From Rhodobiaceae bacterium (GTDB lineage Bacteria > Pseudomonadota > Alphaproteobacteria > Rhizobiales > Aestuariivirgaceae): DNA of 64,000 nucleotides. The stretch spans positions 1 through 64,000 of the forward strand of contig VFJY01000011.1 of NCBI GenBank assembly GCA_009885825.1, given 5' to 3'. Every line of letters begins with the position of its first letter. Positions within the stretch are counted from its first letter, which is position 1. This document shows positions 17,578 through 27,542 of this stretch, piece after piece. The notes beneath the pieces are model-generated. The model was not told the origin of the DNA. It was given only the letters and a program-made list of their open reading frames with translations, and did not search any database. A program made the translations under genes and the position numbers.

Positions 17578-18705
17578 ATGAGTATCATGTTGAAACGCGT
17601 TTTACAGATCGCAACTCTGGTCCTGGTTGGCCTTTCCAGCATTAGCCCGGATGCCTCAGCAGAAATCCTGATCGCTACGGCTGGGCCCATGAGGGGCCAA
17701 TATGCGGCGCTGGGTGAGCAACTGCGGCGCGGCGCTGAACAAGCCGTAACTGATATCAACGCCGCAGGTGGCGTGAACGGGCAACTGCTGGTGCTGGAAG
17801 TGGCGGATGACGCTTGCGACCCCAAGCAGGCGGTCACTGTGGCAAACCAGCTTGTGGCCAAGGGCATCAAGTTCATTGCCGGGCATTATTGCTCGGGTTC
17901 CTCCATCGCCGTAGCCGGGATTTATGAGGCGGCGGGCATCATCATGATCAGCCCCTCCTCCACCGGCCCCAAGTTCACCAGCGAGGGTGGCTGGAATGTG
18001 CACCGCGTTGTCGGGCGCGACGATGCGCAAGGCGCATTCGCCGGTCGCGCCATCGCCAAGGCCTATGCCAGCAAGAGCGTTGCGATACTGGATGACGGCT
18101 CCACCTATGGCGTGGCGCTGGCCGCCATGTTCAAGTCCGCCCTCAACGCGGCTGGCGTCACCGAGAAAGTGCGCGAAAGCTACAAGCCGGGCCAGAATGA
18201 CTACAACGACATTGTGCAGAAAATCATTAGCGCCAATGCCGATGTCGTCTATGTGGGCGGCTATGCGGGCGAGGCGGGCACGCTGATACGGCAGCTCCGT
18301 GATTTGGTGTCCCAGTCTCAGCTTGTTGGCGGCGATGCTGTTTTGGTTGAGCAGTTCTGGTCGGTGGCAGGCACGTCCGGCGAAGGCGCGCTGGTGACGT
18401 TCGCACCGGACCCACAGAAGAATGAGGCGGCCCGCGCGGTTGTGGCTGCCTTCAAGGCCGTGAACTACAATCCGGAAGGCCATACGCTTTATGCCTATGC
18501 GGCCGTGCAGGCCTTCGCCCAGGCCGCCAAGGCAACCCAGGGCTTTGATGGCAAGGCAATGGCCCAATGGCTGCGGGCGGGGAATACTCTTAACACGGTT
18601 CTGGGGCCAATTTCACTGGATTCCAAAGGGGATGTGAAAGATGCCAAATACGTGTGGTACAAATGGTCCCAGGGCAAGTATGCTGAAACCCAGCCGTTCC
18701 CGTAA
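17578..18705 (+). CDS. Second branched-chain amino acid-type substrate-binding protein
   Basis: A 375-residue periplasmic binding protein paralogous to the one upstream: 'GAEQAVTDINAAGGVNGQLLVLEVADDACDPKQAVTVAN' aligns directly with its neighbour. The N-terminus (MSIMLKRVLQIATLVLVGLSS) is a Sec signal peptide with cleavage near DASA. The frame opens earlier (17512), inside the terminator, but the ATG at 17578 has GGAG six bases upstream and begins the signal peptide. It sits beyond the liv terminator with no permease of its own. It probably feeds a second ligand to the same LivHMGF complex or is separately expressed. Confidence 0.87.
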   Translation: MSIMLKRVLQIATLVLVGLSSISPDASAEILIATAGPMRGQYAALGEQLRRGAEQAVTDINAAGGVNGQLLVLEVADDACDPKQAVTVANQLVAKGIKFIAGHYCSGSSIAVAGIYEAAGIIMISPSSTGPKFTSEGGWNVHRVVGRDDAQGAFAGRAIAKAYASKSVAILDDGSTYGVALAAMFKSALNAAGVTEKVRESYKPGQNDYNDIVQKIISANADVVYVGGYAGEAGTLIRQLRDLVSQSQLVGGDAVLVEQFWSVAGTSGEGALVTFAPDPQKNEAARAVVAAFKAVNYNPEGHTLYAYAAVQAFAQAAKATQGFDGKAMAQWLRAGNTLNTVLGPISLDSKGDVKDAKYVWYKWSQGKYAETQPFP

Positions 18706-18717
18706 CAGAGATTCGCC

Positions 18718-18954
18718 ATGAAAGCCTTCTTCGTCCAAATCAAGTGCGAGCTCGGCAAATCCTATGCGGTGGCGACAGCCATTGCGGACGCTGAAATCGC
18801 CTCGGAGATTTACTCAACTGCGGGGACTTATGACCTGATGGCGAAATTTTATTTGGAAGACAACGTGGATATCGGCCGGTTTGTTTCCGAGAGGCTTCAG
18901 CCGATCCCTGGCATTCGGGACACGACCACAATAATTACGTTCCGGGCGTTTTGA
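18718..18954 (+). CDS. Stand-alone Lrp/AsnC ligand-binding (RAM) domain protein
   Basis: A 78-residue protein consisting only of the alpha/beta RAM domain that follows the HTH in Lrp/AsnC regulators: 'AFFVQIKCELGKSYAVATAIADAEIASEIYSTAGTYDLMAKFY' then 'IPGIRDTTTIITFRAF'. There is no DNA-binding domain. Such free RAM proteins oligomerise and bind amino acids, and may modulate full-length Lrp proteins. It lies 12 bases after the second amino acid binding protein and 13 before purB, so it is probably cotranscribed. An amino acid sensing role fits the neighbourhood but is inferred. Confidence 0.85.
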   Translation: MKAFFVQIKCELGKSYAVATAIADAEIASEIYSTAGTYDLMAKFYLEDNVDIGRFVSERLQPIPGIRDTTTIITFRAF

Positions 18955-18967
18955 AAAAGATGCCCGC

Positions 18968-20269
18968 ATGATCCCGCGCTATTCACGGCCTGAGATGACC
19001 CGGATTTGGGAACCGCAGACGCGGTTTCGGATTTGGTTCGAGATTGAGGCCCATGCGGCTGATGCCATGGCCGAGCTTGGCATCGTGCCAAAGGCAGCGG
19101 CGGCGAAAATTTGGGAAACGGGCCGCGATGCGGTTTTTGATGTGGCGCGCATTGACGCCATTGAGGCGGAAACCAAGCATGATGTGATTGCGTTTCTGAC
19201 CCATCTCTCCGAAATCGTCGGGCCAGAAGCGCGGTTCGTGCATCAGGGCATGACATCCTCCGACGTGCTCGATACCTGTTTCAACGTCCAATTGGTGCGC
19301 GCTGCAGACTTGCTGATTGCAGATGTGGATTCTCTGCTGGCAGCGCTCAAGAACCGCGCCATCGAACATCGGGATACGATCTGCATTGGCCGCAGCCATG
19401 GCATTCATGCGGAGCCAACCACATTTGGCGTGAAGCTCGCTTATGCCTTTGCGGAATTTCAGCGGTGCCGGGGGCGGCTGGTTGCGGCAAGGCTGGAGGT
19501 TTCGACCTGCGCCATTTCGGGAGCGGTCGGCACTTTCGCCAATATTGATCCACGGGTTGAAGAATATGTGGCCAAGAAGCTTGGCCTGTCGCCAGAACCC
19601 GTATCGACACAAGTGATCCCGAGGGATCGGCATGCGATGTATTTCTCGGTGCTGGCTGTCGTTGCCAGCTCAATCGAGCGGCTGGCCACGGAAATCCGGC
19701 ATTTGCAGCGGACTGAGGTTTTGGAAGTCGAGGAGTATTTCTCGCCTGGCCAGAAGGGCTCATCAGCAATGCCTCACAAGCGCAATCCGGTGTTGACTGA
19801 GAACCTTACGGGGCTGGCGCGGCTGGTGCGCTCGGCTGCCGTGCCCGCGCTTGAAAATGTGGCGCTCTGGCATGAGCGGGATATTTCGCATTCCTCGGTG
19901 GAGCGCGGCATCGGGCCCGATGCCACGGTGCATCTGGATTTTGCCTTGCAGAGGCTCACTGGCGTTATATCCAAGTTGCTGGTCTATCCTGAAAACATGA
20001 AGCGCAATCTGGACCGGCTTGGCGGGCTTGTTCACTCCCAACGCATTCTTCTGGCGCTCACGCAAAAGGGCATGAGCCGGGAACAGTCCTATGCGGCTGT
20101 GCAAAGGAATGCCATGCCGGTGTGGCGCGGCGAAGGCAATTTCCTTGATTTGCTCATGGCTGACAAGATGGTTTCAACGCATTTATCAGTTGACGAACTC
20201 AAGTCTTTGTTTGATCTCGGTTATCACACCAAGCATGTGGAAACTATTTTCGCCCGCGTGTTTGGATGA
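18968..20269 (+). CDS. purB: Adenylosuccinate lyase
   Basis: A 433-residue cytosolic enzyme of the fumarase/aspartase superfamily. It acts twice in purine synthesis, splitting fumarate from SAICAR and from adenylosuccinate. The superfamily signature SSAMPHKRNP (about residues 262-271) carries the mobile catalytic loop; 'GMTSSDVLDTCFN' and 'GRSHGIHAEPTTFG' form the other two active-site regions. Length is normal for the bacterial 430-residue class. It begins 13 bases after the RAM gene with a plain ATG. Other purine genes in this window (purM, purN) lie 8 kb away on the same strand. Confidence 0.95.
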   Translation: MIPRYSRPEMTRIWEPQTRFRIWFEIEAHAADAMAELGIVPKAAAAKIWETGRDAVFDVARIDAIEAETKHDVIAFLTHLSEIVGPEARFVHQGMTSSDVLDTCFNVQLVRAADLLIADVDSLLAALKNRAIEHRDTICIGRSHGIHAEPTTFGVKLAYAFAEFQRCRGRLVAARLEVSTCAISGAVGTFANIDPRVEEYVAKKLGLSPEPVSTQVIPRDRHAMYFSVLAVVASSIERLATEIRHLQRTEVLEVEEYFSPGQKGSSAMPHKRNPVLTENLTGLARLVRSAAVPALENVALWHERDISHSSVERGIGPDATVHLDFALQRLTGVISKLLVYPENMKRNLDRLGGLVHSQRILLALTQKGMSREQSYAAVQRNAMPVWRGEGNFLDLLMADKMVSTHLSVDELKSLFDLGYHTKHVETIFARVFG

Positions 20270-20308
20270 AGCCTTGACCGCAACCTCAGACTCGGGCGAG
20301 GTGGCCCC

Positions 20309-21466
20309 ATGGAACTCATTTCTGATACAAAGGCGCTAACCGCGCTCTGCAAGGCTTTGGCGAAAGAGGCTTTCGTCACCGTTGACACGGAATTCATGCG
20401 CGAAAGCACTTATTGGCCGGATCTCTGCCTCATACAAATCGCGGGACAGGAGACCAACGGCCTGATCGATCCGATGGTCAAGGGCATCGATCTCAAGCCA
20501 TTTTTTGAACTGATGAAGAACGAGAAAGTTCTGAAAGTCTTTCATGCGGCGCGCCAGGATATTGAAATCATGGTGCATCTCTCGGGCACTGTTCCGCATC
20601 CGGTTTTTGACACCCAGATCGCCGCCATGGTGTGCGGCTTTGGCGATCAGGTGAGCTATGAGGCCATCGTCCGGAAATTGGCGAAGGCGCAAATTGACAA
20701 GTCATCGCGCTTCACCGATTGGTCGCGCAGGCCATTGACTGAGAAACAATTGACATACGCATTGTCGGACGTCACCCATTTGCGCACGGTTTATGAGAAG
20801 CTGAAAATCGAGCTGGACAGCACGGGGCGCGAGCCTTGGCTGGCGCAGGAAATGGATATTCTGACGGCCATCGAAACCTATCGCACAGAACCTGAAGATG
20901 CCTGGAAGCGCATCAAGGTCCGTTTGAAATCCAAAAAGCAACTGGCGGTCCTGATTGCGGTTGCTGGCTGGCGCGAGTTGGAGGCGCAGGAGAAAAACGT
21001 GCCGCGCTCACGCGTGGTCAAGGATGACGCGGTGGCCGAAATCGCCACCCAGATGCCGCAAAGCAAAGAGGCCCTCGGACAATTGCGCGCTGTTCCCCGG
21101 GGCTTGGGGAATTCGCGCCTTGGCGATGGCTTGCTGAAAGTGATCAAGGAGGGGCTGGCGCGCGATCCAGACACCCTGCCCCACACCAATTGGGGGCGTG
21201 ATGAGACGAGTGACTCAACACAGGCCGCTGCGGAAGTCTTGAAGCTGGCGTTGAAGATTGTGTGCGAGCGAGAAGGTTTGGCGCCCAAGCTCATTGCAAA
21301 TACGTCTGACATAGAGGCCGTTGCCGAGAGTGACGAGGCCGATGTTCCCCTCATGCGCGGTTGGCGCCGCGAGGTGTTTGGCAATGTGGCGCTCGAGTTG
21401 AAGCATGGCCGCGCCATGATCGGGTTCAGGGATGGCCGCGCGGTGATTACTCAATCACAACCTTAG
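20309..21466 (+). CDS. rnd: Ribonuclease D
   Basis: A 385-residue 3'-5' exoribonuclease that trims tRNA and other stable RNA precursors. The DEDDy exonuclease domain opens with 'FVTVDTEFMRE' (first Asp and Glu). 'VFHAARQDIEIM' (second Asp motif) and 'YALSDVTHL' (Tyr and last Asp) follow. A C-terminal HRDC-like helical region follows from about residue 205. The length agrees with the family. It ends inside the convergent ppx gene with a 20-base overlap. Confidence 0.93.
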   Translation: MELISDTKALTALCKALAKEAFVTVDTEFMRESTYWPDLCLIQIAGQETNGLIDPMVKGIDLKPFFELMKNEKVLKVFHAARQDIEIMVHLSGTVPHPVFDTQIAAMVCGFGDQVSYEAIVRKLAKAQIDKSSRFTDWSRRPLTEKQLTYALSDVTHLRTVYEKLKIELDSTGREPWLAQEMDILTAIETYRTEPEDAWKRIKVRLKSKKQLAVLIAVAGWRELEAQEKNVPRSRVVKDDAVAEIATQMPQSKEALGQLRAVPRGLGNSRLGDGLLKVIKEGLARDPDTLPHTNWGRDETSDSTQAAAEVLKLALKIVCEREGLAPKLIANTSDIEAVAESDEADVPLMRGWRREVFGNVALELKHGRAMIGFRDGRAVITQSQP

Positions 21467-22955
21467 CCGTCCGGCCCATTTCGGCGGCAAGGCCTGCCAG
21501 GCGCTTTTCAACCCGCTCGCCCATGAGGTCCTGCAATTTCTTTGGCAAGGCGAGCTGAAGGGTTTTGCCTTCGGCCATGCGCAATCCGATGCGGGGCAGC
21601 ATCCCGGGCATGGCGGCTGAAAGAATGTAGGCCAAACGGAAAATCGAGCTCAGGAGGTGGGCGCGGGAGATGTGGCTGTCGTCAAGCAGGTTCACCAACC
21701 CGTCCCCCATGTCCACGCCTTCGTAACGATAAAAAATGGTGAGAGCCAGGAACACCCGGCCCGGATGATCGATGCCGACAAATGCCGCCTGTGAAATCAT
21801 GCCGATCGAGCGCTCCGCGCGGTAGTCGGGATGGGCGCGCCAGCCTATGTCGGCAAGCAGGCAAGCGGCATAGCGCAATCTCTTCTCAATTTCGGTTTCC
21901 TTGATGCCCGAAACGCCGAATATCTGGTCGGTCCAGTCACACAGTTCCAGCTCATGTTCGGGCGACCTTGCATAGCGGCGGGCGAAATCCCAGCACGATG
22001 ACAGCAGCGCATCGGATTGCATCTTGCGGCGCGGCAGCTTGGAATAGAGCAAGCCTTCGCGCACGCCATACACTGATGCGACGACGTCAGTTGCCTTGCA
22101 CTTCAACAACAAGCGATGAAGCACAAGTGCGCCAAACGGCAATGTGTCTGAACGGCTTCTGGAAACTTCCCGGACGTTTCGAAGCGATGAGGCGGACAGT
22201 CCAGAGACCAGATCGGCCACGGACGAAGCCTGCTGGCGTGTCATGGAGTAGTGATGCAGCACGTGCAGCGGATATTTGTTCTGCGCCATGTGAAGCCTGG
22301 CCAGGTTTCGCCACGTGCCACCAACGGCGTAAAAATTGCGGTCCTTCAGATTTTCAAGGAGCTTGGCCTTTTCCAGATATTCATCAACAATCTCTTTGGC
22401 CCGCTTCATTGAGCCACCCGAAATGTCAATCAACCGGAGGGGACCCAGTGGCAGGGTAATGCCGTCGCGCAGCTTGCCGTCCTGCACGTCAATCAACTCG
22501 AGGGAGCCGCCGCCCAGGTCCCCTACAATGCCATCGGCTTCGGGAATGCCGGCTATTACACCAAGAGCCGCATAGCGCGCTTCTTCCTTGCCGGTCAAAA
22601 TATTGATGCCAACCCCGATTGCCTCTTCGGCGCTTTCAATGAAAGCCTGGCCATTTTGGGCTTCGCGGGCAGCAGCTGTGGCCACCGCGAAAACCTGTTT
22701 CACGCCGATTTGCTTGGTGAGGGCGCGAAACCGGCGAAGCGCTGCAAGGGCGCGAACGATTCCGCCTTCCGCCAGCTTGCCGGTAATGGCCACGCCCTTG
22801 CCAAGGCCGCAGAGGATCTTTTCGTTGAAAACCGGCGTGGGCGAGCGGCGCAGTCCATCATAAACCACAAGGCGCACGGAGTTGGATCCAATATCCACCA
22901 CGGCCACCGGGCGATAGCTGGGTGGTTCTGTTCTAAAGCCCTTGTGCCAACTCAC
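21447..22955 (-). CDS. ppx: Exopolyphosphatase / pppGpp phosphohydrolase (Ppx/GppA)
   Basis: A 502-residue member of the ASKHA fold family that degrades inorganic polyphosphate from its ends and/or converts pppGpp to ppGpp. Both phosphate-loop motifs are present: [16 protein letters not shown] near residue 20 and [13 protein letters not shown] near 145. A long helical C-terminal part of HD-like character extends from about residue 320. The start is a GTG at 22955 that overlaps the ppk stop (GTGA). The opposing pair with ppk sets cellular polyphosphate. Ppx and GppA activities cannot be separated from sequence alone. Confidence 0.92.
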   Translation of the reverse strand: MSWHKGFRTEPPSYRPVAVVDIGSNSVRLVVYDGLRRSPTPVFNEKILCGLGKGVAITGKLAEGGIVRALAALRRFRALTKQIGVKQVFAVATAAAREAQNGQAFIESAEEAIGVGINILTGKEEARYAALGVIAGIPEADGIVGDLGGGSLELIDVQDGKLRDGITLPLGPLRLIDISGGSMKRAKEIVDEYLEKAKLLENLKDRNFYAVGGTWRNLARLHMAQNKYPLHVLHHYSMTRQQASSVADLVSGLSASSLRNVREVSRSRSDTLPFGALVLHRLLLKCKATDVVASVYGVREGLLYSKLPRRKMQSDALLSSCWDFARRYARSPEHELELCDWTDQIFGVSGIKETEIEKRLRYAACLLADIGWRAHPDYRAERSIGMISQAAFVGIDHPGRVFLALTIFYRYEGVDMGDGLVNLLDDSHISRAHLLSSIFRLAYILSAAMPGMLPRIGLRMAEGKTLQLALPKKLQDLMGERVEKRLAGLAAEMGRTAKVVIE

Positions 22956-25120
22956 TTCCTAACCTTGGACTTTCCTTTGGGGGTGACATTTTGCCCGGCC
23001 ACACTACCTTTGAGTGCGCGGCCCCGTCCAGAGAGAGATGGGTTGTTCATGAAATAATTATGGGCGTTAAACGGGGCTTCCTCTGGCCCGGCAACGGTCC
23101 GGCGGGCTGAACCATCGGAGAGAATTTGCCAGCTCTGCTGATTGTCCTTGAAGTTCACCACCATGATCTGGTCCTGGATTTGCTCATGCACAGTGGGATT
23201 TTCGATGGGGATCAGGGTTTCAACGCGACGATGCAGATTGCGCTGCATCAGGTCGGCCGAACCGATATAGACCAGCGCCTTGACGTGGGGCAGGCCGTGG
23301 CCAGCGCCAAAGCAGATGATGCGCGAGTGTTCGAGGAAGCGCCCGACAATGCTTTTGACTCGGATGTTTTCCGAGAGGCCGGGAACGCCGGGGCGCAGGC
23401 AGCAGATGCCGCGCACAACAAAGTCGATCTGAACGCCGGCTTGGCTTGCCAGGTAGAGCGCATCGATAATTCCGGGGTCCACCAGCGAATTGAACTTGCC
23501 CCAGATTTGCGCCGGCCGGCCCGCCGTGGCATGGGCGATTTCGTTTTCAATGTTTTGCAACAGCCGGGACTTCAAATTGATGGGCGATAGCGACAGCTTT
23601 TCCAAATCCTCGGGCTCGGCATAGCCGGAAATGAAATTGAAAAGCCGGGCCGCATCGCGACACAGGGCTGGGTCGCAGGTGAAAAACGACAGGTCGGTGT
23701 AAATCTTGGCGGTGATAGGGTGGTAGTTGCCGGTGCCGTAGTGCACATAGCTTCGCATGCCGCCGCCTTCGCGGCGGACGACCATGGAAACCTTGGCATG
23801 AGTTTTGAGTTCGATGAAGCCGAACACCACCTGCACACCGGCCCGTTCAAGGTCGCGGGCCCACTGAATATTGGCTTCCTCATCAAAGCGCGCCTTCAAC
23901 TCAACCAGCGCCATGACGGACTTGCCCGCTTCCGCCGCCTTGGCAAGCGCCGCGACTATGGGTGAATTGTTGGATGTACGATACAGTGTTTGCTTGATGG
24001 CCACCACGTCCGGGTCGCTAGCCGCCTGCAGGATGAATTGCACGACGACATCGAAGGACTCGTAAGGATGATGGACGACAAAATCCTTTTGCCGAATGGC
24101 GGCAAAGCAATCGCCACCATGGTCGCGCACCCGCTCCGGGAAACGCGCGACATAGGGCGTGAATTTCAAATCGGGCCGCTCGTCAAGAATGAGTTGCTTG
24201 GTGTCGGCGTAGCCGACCAGTCCGTGGCATGTCACCGTCACATCTTCGGTTACATCAAGCTGGCCCGCGATAAAGCTGCGAATGTCCGCCGGGCAATCGG
24301 CGTCCACTTCCATGCGGATAACCTGGCCCCGACGGCGGCGCTTGATGGCGCTTTCGAACAGGCGCACCAGATCTTCCGCTTCCTCTTCGATTTCAAGATC
24401 GCTATCGCGGATGATGCGGAACAGGCCCTGCCCCAACACGTCATAGCCAGGGAAAAGTTTTGGCAGGAAAACCCGCAGCATGTGCTCAAGTGAAATGAAG
24501 CGCGGCTTTGTGCCCGGCAGCCGGATGAAGCGCTCGAGTTGCGGTGGAATGGGGAGGAGCGCGTTCATGGTGCCGCCATCGCGCCTGCGGCTGAGTTCCA
24601 GCGCTATGATGAAGCCCCGGTTGAGAATGAACGGAAACGGATGGGCGGGATCAATCGCGATGGGGGTGACGATGGGCAGGATATGTTCGAGAAAACGGTT
24701 GTCGAGCCACTTGTGTTCATCAGGCGTGAGGTCAGCCTCGCCAACAATCATGATATTGTTGTCAGCCAGCTCCTGTTTGAGTTGAAGCCAGCGGAGGTCC
24801 TGTTCGGCCATCAATTCCTGGGCAAATTTTCTGATCTTTTCAAGCTGCTCGGAGGCGTTCAGGCCATCATCGCTTATCTCGACAATTTGCTCGCGCACCT
24901 GGCCCACCAGGCCCGCCACGCGCACCATGAAAAACTCATCGAGATTGTTTCCGGAAATCGACAGGAAGCGCAAGCGCTCCAGTAATGGGTGATTGCGATT
25001 GCAGGCCTCTTCCAGCACGCGCATGTTGAAACCCAGCCATGACAGCTCGCGGTTGAAAAACCGTCGCGGGTCGTTCATGCCGGGTGGGCTCAAGACTGGC
25101 GAAGCTGCGGCGTCGTTCAT
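22952..25120 (-). CDS. ppk1: Polyphosphate kinase 1
   Basis: A 722-residue enzyme that reversibly polymerises the gamma-phosphate of ATP into polyphosphate. The N-domain starts with '[21 protein letters not shown]', typical of PPK1. The catalytic region includes '[20 protein letters not shown]', whose first His is the family's autophosphorylated residue, and a second PLD-like His region in the C-domain. The frame is open to a GTG at 25141, but the ATG at 25120 has AAGGA seven bases upstream and is preferred. The gene lies 80 bases after hdaA and overlaps ppx by four bases, so both polyphosphate enzymes are made together. Confidence 0.95.
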   Translation of the reverse strand: MNDAAASPVLSPPGMNDPRRFFNRELSWLGFNMRVLEEACNRNHPLLERLRFLSISGNNLDEFFMVRVAGLVGQVREQIVEISDDGLNASEQLEKIRKFAQELMAEQDLRWLQLKQELADNNIMIVGEADLTPDEHKWLDNRFLEHILPIVTPIAIDPAHPFPFILNRGFIIALELSRRRDGGTMNALLPIPPQLERFIRLPGTKPRFISLEHMLRVFLPKLFPGYDVLGQGLFRIIRDSDLEIEEEAEDLVRLFESAIKRRRRGQVIRMEVDADCPADIRSFIAGQLDVTEDVTVTCHGLVGYADTKQLILDERPDLKFTPYVARFPERVRDHGGDCFAAIRQKDFVVHHPYESFDVVVQFILQAASDPDVVAIKQTLYRTSNNSPIVAALAKAAEAGKSVMALVELKARFDEEANIQWARDLERAGVQVVFGFIELKTHAKVSMVVRREGGGMRSYVHYGTGNYHPITAKIYTDLSFFTCDPALCRDAARLFNFISGYAEPEDLEKLSLSPINLKSRLLQNIENEIAHATAGRPAQIWGKFNSLVDPGIIDALYLASQAGVQIDFVVRGICCLRPGVPGLSENIRVKSIVGRFLEHSRIICFGAGHGLPHVKALVYIGSADLMQRNLHRRVETLIPIENPTVHEQIQDQIMVVNFKDNQQSWQILSDGSARRTVAGPEEAPFNAHNYFMNNPSLSGRGRALKGSVAGQNVTPKGKSKVRK

Positions 25121-25200
25121 CGGCTCGTCCTTCGGAAACACTTCATATTATTCGATATTCCGCAGTTATGACAGAATGGTGAAACCAGAGCGTTAAAGGC

Positions 25201-25902
25201 CTACTCGCTGTCACCGAAAAGCTCTGGCGCATTGAAATTGCTCATTATTCTGGCGACAAAGGGGCGGGTCACCTCGGCTTTTTCTTCCCATGCCCGGCGG
25301 TCGATTTCTGCCACTAGCGCGCGCGCGGCCTCCAGCGACCTGGGCATTCTGGTTAACATAAAACTAATTGTGGTTTCCTCCGGGGCGATCTGCCGATCAA
25401 GGAACAGCTTCACCAATACGCCTCGCAGCAGCGCATCGTCGGGCGGCAGAATCTCCACCATGGGCAGCGCCCGCAGTCTTGAGGCGAGGTCCGGCAGGGA
25501 TATCTTCCACTGCTGGGGTCGCATCTGCGACGTCAGCAGCGCACTTGCCGATTGTTGCCTGGCCAGATTCAGCAGATGGAACAATGCCGTTTCATCAAGC
25601 TTGGTTTCCGATACATCCTCAATGGCAAGCGCTCCACCAGACAGCAGCTCAGGTGCGTTTTCCACTTGCACATCTTGCGCGCGTGTAAACTTGGCCTTGG
25701 CGCGCTGGCGCCAGACTTCGGCCAAGTGCGATTTGCCGCTTCCCGGTGGTCCAACCAGCATCACTGCCGTAGACGGCCACATCGGCCATTGATCAACCAG
25801 TGCGACGGCCGCCGCGTTTGAACCGGTTACCAGAAAATCGTCACGGCCAAGGGCCTGGCGGTGAGGAAGGTCGAAGGCGAGTTGCCGGCTTCTGCCTGTC
25901 AT
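25201..25902 (-). CDS. hdaA: HdaA, regulatory inactivator of DnaA
   Basis: A 233-residue AAA+ protein homologous to the DnaA ATPase core without the DNA-binding domain. The N-terminal QLAFDLP (residues 7-13) matches the beta-clamp-binding peptide of Hda proteins. Walker A is GPPGSGKS (51-58) and the Walker B region is degenerate (LAIEDV). Bound to the DNA-loaded sliding clamp, Hda stimulates ATP hydrolysis on DnaA and so prevents re-initiation of replication. The ATG overlaps the stop of the upstream permease (ATGA). The gene order permease-hdaA-ppk-ppx recurs in Hyphomicrobiales as far as I recall. Confidence 0.88.
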   Translation of the reverse strand: MTGRSRQLAFDLPHRQALGRDDFLVTGSNAAAVALVDQWPMWPSTAVMLVGPPGSGKSHLAEVWRQRAKAKFTRAQDVQVENAPELLSGGALAIEDVSETKLDETALFHLLNLARQQSASALLTSQMRPQQWKISLPDLASRLRALPMVEILPPDDALLRGVLVKLFLDRQIAPEETTISFMLTRMPRSLEAARALVAEIDRRAWEEKAEVTRPFVARIMSNFNAPELFGDSE

Positions 25903-26990
25903 TTCGCTGGCTTGCGCAGGGGTTTTTCAATTGGGATGCCGCGGTAGAGTTTGCTCGCCAGATATTGGGCAAGGGCAAAACGCACGAGCACACCAGCGGC
26001 GGCGGCCATAGGGACCGCTAGCAACAAGCCAACAAAGCCAAAGATGTAGCCAAATGCAAAAAGCGCGAACATGAGCCACACGGGATGTAGGCCAACGCTG
26101 CTTCCCACCAGTTTGGGCGACAGGAAGTTTCCTTCAATGAACTGGCCCGCGACAAAAATTCCGACGATGATCAACATGCTCACATAGTCAGGCCAGAACT
26201 GCACCAGTCCCACGCCAATGGCCATGATGCCGCCGAGCAGGGCACCCACAAAGGGGATGAAACTCAGAAGGCCAGCAGCGAGGCCTATGACCAGGCCAAA
26301 TTTCAATCCGGCAATTGACAGGGCGATCGCATACAAGACGCCGAGCAAGAGGCAGACAGTTCCCTGCCCGCGGATAAAACCGGCCATGGCGGAATCAATA
26401 TCAGCCGCGATTGTTCTGATTGCATCGACGTGGTCGCGCGGCAGCCATCCATCCACCTTGGCAACGATCTTGTCCCAGTCGGCCAGCAGGTAGAATGCCA
26501 CAATGGGTGTCACCACCATGAGCGACACGATATTGACCAGCGCCAGGCCGCCTGACCAGACGGAAGCCAAGAGTGTGGCGGTCCAGCCTGCGGCTTTGCC
26601 CGCTATTTCAGAAATCGAGCCCTGGATATCAGTTCCGGACTTGGCGATGGCGTCCTTGATCCATTGGGGCGCCGCTTCATTGAAGCGCGCCAGCAGCGCC
26701 TGCATGAGTGCTGGCAAATCACCGGCGAATTTCGCGATTTGATCGCCGAGTATTGGCACGATCAGCAGCAGGACAAGAATCAGCAGAAGAACGCTGAGGC
26801 CCAGAATCACCAGGGTCGCGATCACGCGGGGCAGGCCCAGGCGCTCCAGCGCGTCGGCCACGGGATCAAGAAAATAGGCCAGTACGAGGCCCGCGATAAA
26901 TGGCAACAAAATGGGGCTCAGAAGCCACAGCACGATGATGAACGCCACGAGCGAAATGAGCCAGAAGGAGATTTGCCGTTGAAGCGTCAT
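25899..26990 (-). CDS. AI-2E family (PerM/TqsA-like) membrane transporter
   Basis: A 363-residue integral membrane protein with about eight TM segments. The pattern is TM1-2 (~10-45), TM3 (~60-85), a soluble helical region, then a C-terminal group including 'SFIPFVGALLGGIMAIGVGL' and 'FIEGNFLSPKLVGSSVGLHPVWLMFALFAFGYIFGFVGLLLAVPM'. This last block is diagnostic of the AI-2E exporter family. Characterised members export autoinducer-2 or exchange cations for protons; the true substrate here is unknown. It lies 9 bases after the phosphatidyltransferase gene and overlaps hdaA by four. Confidence 0.87.
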   Translation of the reverse strand: MTLQRQISFWLISLVAFIIVLWLLSPILLPFIAGLVLAYFLDPVADALERLGLPRVIATLVILGLSVLLLILVLLLIVPILGDQIAKFAGDLPALMQALLARFNEAAPQWIKDAIAKSGTDIQGSISEIAGKAAGWTATLLASVWSGGLALVNIVSLMVVTPIVAFYLLADWDKIVAKVDGWLPRDHVDAIRTIAADIDSAMAGFIRGQGTVCLLLGVLYAIALSIAGLKFGLVIGLAAGLLSFIPFVGALLGGIMAIGVGLVQFWPDYVSMLIIVGIFVAGQFIEGNFLSPKLVGSSVGLHPVWLMFALFAFGYIFGFVGLLLAVPMAAAAGVLVRFALAQYLASKLYRGIPIEKPLRKPAK

Positions 26991-26999
26991 ATAGCTGGT

Positions 27000-27542
27000 C
27001 TACTCCTGTTTTCCATTGGCCATGTGCTGCAGCCAGGTCCACATATACAGCGCGCCGGAACCAAAGGTCAAAACTCCTACGCTGATGAAACCTGCGAATA
27101 GTATCTGCCGCAAGTCCAACTCCAGCGCCAAAAACCCCAGCACAAAAACCGCGAGAATGATTTGTCCCGCAGTGTTCACCTTGCTGGCCATTGAAGGCGC
27201 TACCGCGAGTTTCTTGCCCAGCACCCAGGACAATATCACGGCGCCCACAATCAGAATGTCGCGTGTTACAACAAGGATGACGAGCCATGTGGGCAGGTCC
27301 TTCTGCAGGCCAAGCGTGACATAGACCGAGACGAGCAGCGCCTTGTCGGCGATGGGATCGAGATAGGAGCCAAGCTCGGTATGCTGATTATAACGGCGCG
27401 CGATGAAACCATCCACGCCATCGCTGATGCCCGCGACCATGAAGGCAAAAAACGCCAAGGCGTATTCGCCGGAGATGATCAGCCACACGGTCAGGGGCAC
27501 AAGCAGTATGCGGCCAATGGTTATGAAATTGGGCAGGTTCAT
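27000..27542 (-). CDS. CDP-alcohol phosphatidyltransferase (PgsA-like)
   Basis: A 180-residue membrane enzyme transferring a phosphatidyl group from CDP-diacylglycerol to an alcohol acceptor. The family motif is complete: D-x2-D-G-x2-A-R-x8-G-x3-D-x3-D, seen as SDGVDGFIARR then GSYLDPIADK. Five or six TM helices are visible. The likely acceptor is glycerol-3-phosphate (phosphatidylglycerophosphate synthase), but related synthases share the motif. The ATG at 27542 overlaps the DUF2066 stop as ATGA; a start at 27563 would overlap more and adds nothing. Confidence 0.87.
   Translation of the reverse strand: MNLPNFITIGRILLVPLTVWLIISGEYALAFFAFMVAGISDGVDGFIARRYNQHTELGSYLDPIADKALLVSVYVTLGLQKDLPTWLVILVVTRDILIVGAVILSWVLGKKLAVAPSMASKVNTAGQIILAVFVLGFLALELDLRQILFAGFISVGVLTFGSGALYMWTWLQHMANGKQE

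Noticed and set aside
17656..18567. A 303-codon minus-strand frame
   Set aside because: It is antisense to the second amino acid binding protein, which has a signal peptide and clear family motifs.
23126..25140. Several plus-strand frames of 100-170 codons across the ppk region
   Set aside because: All are shadows of ppk1, which covers the stretch completely with conserved motifs.
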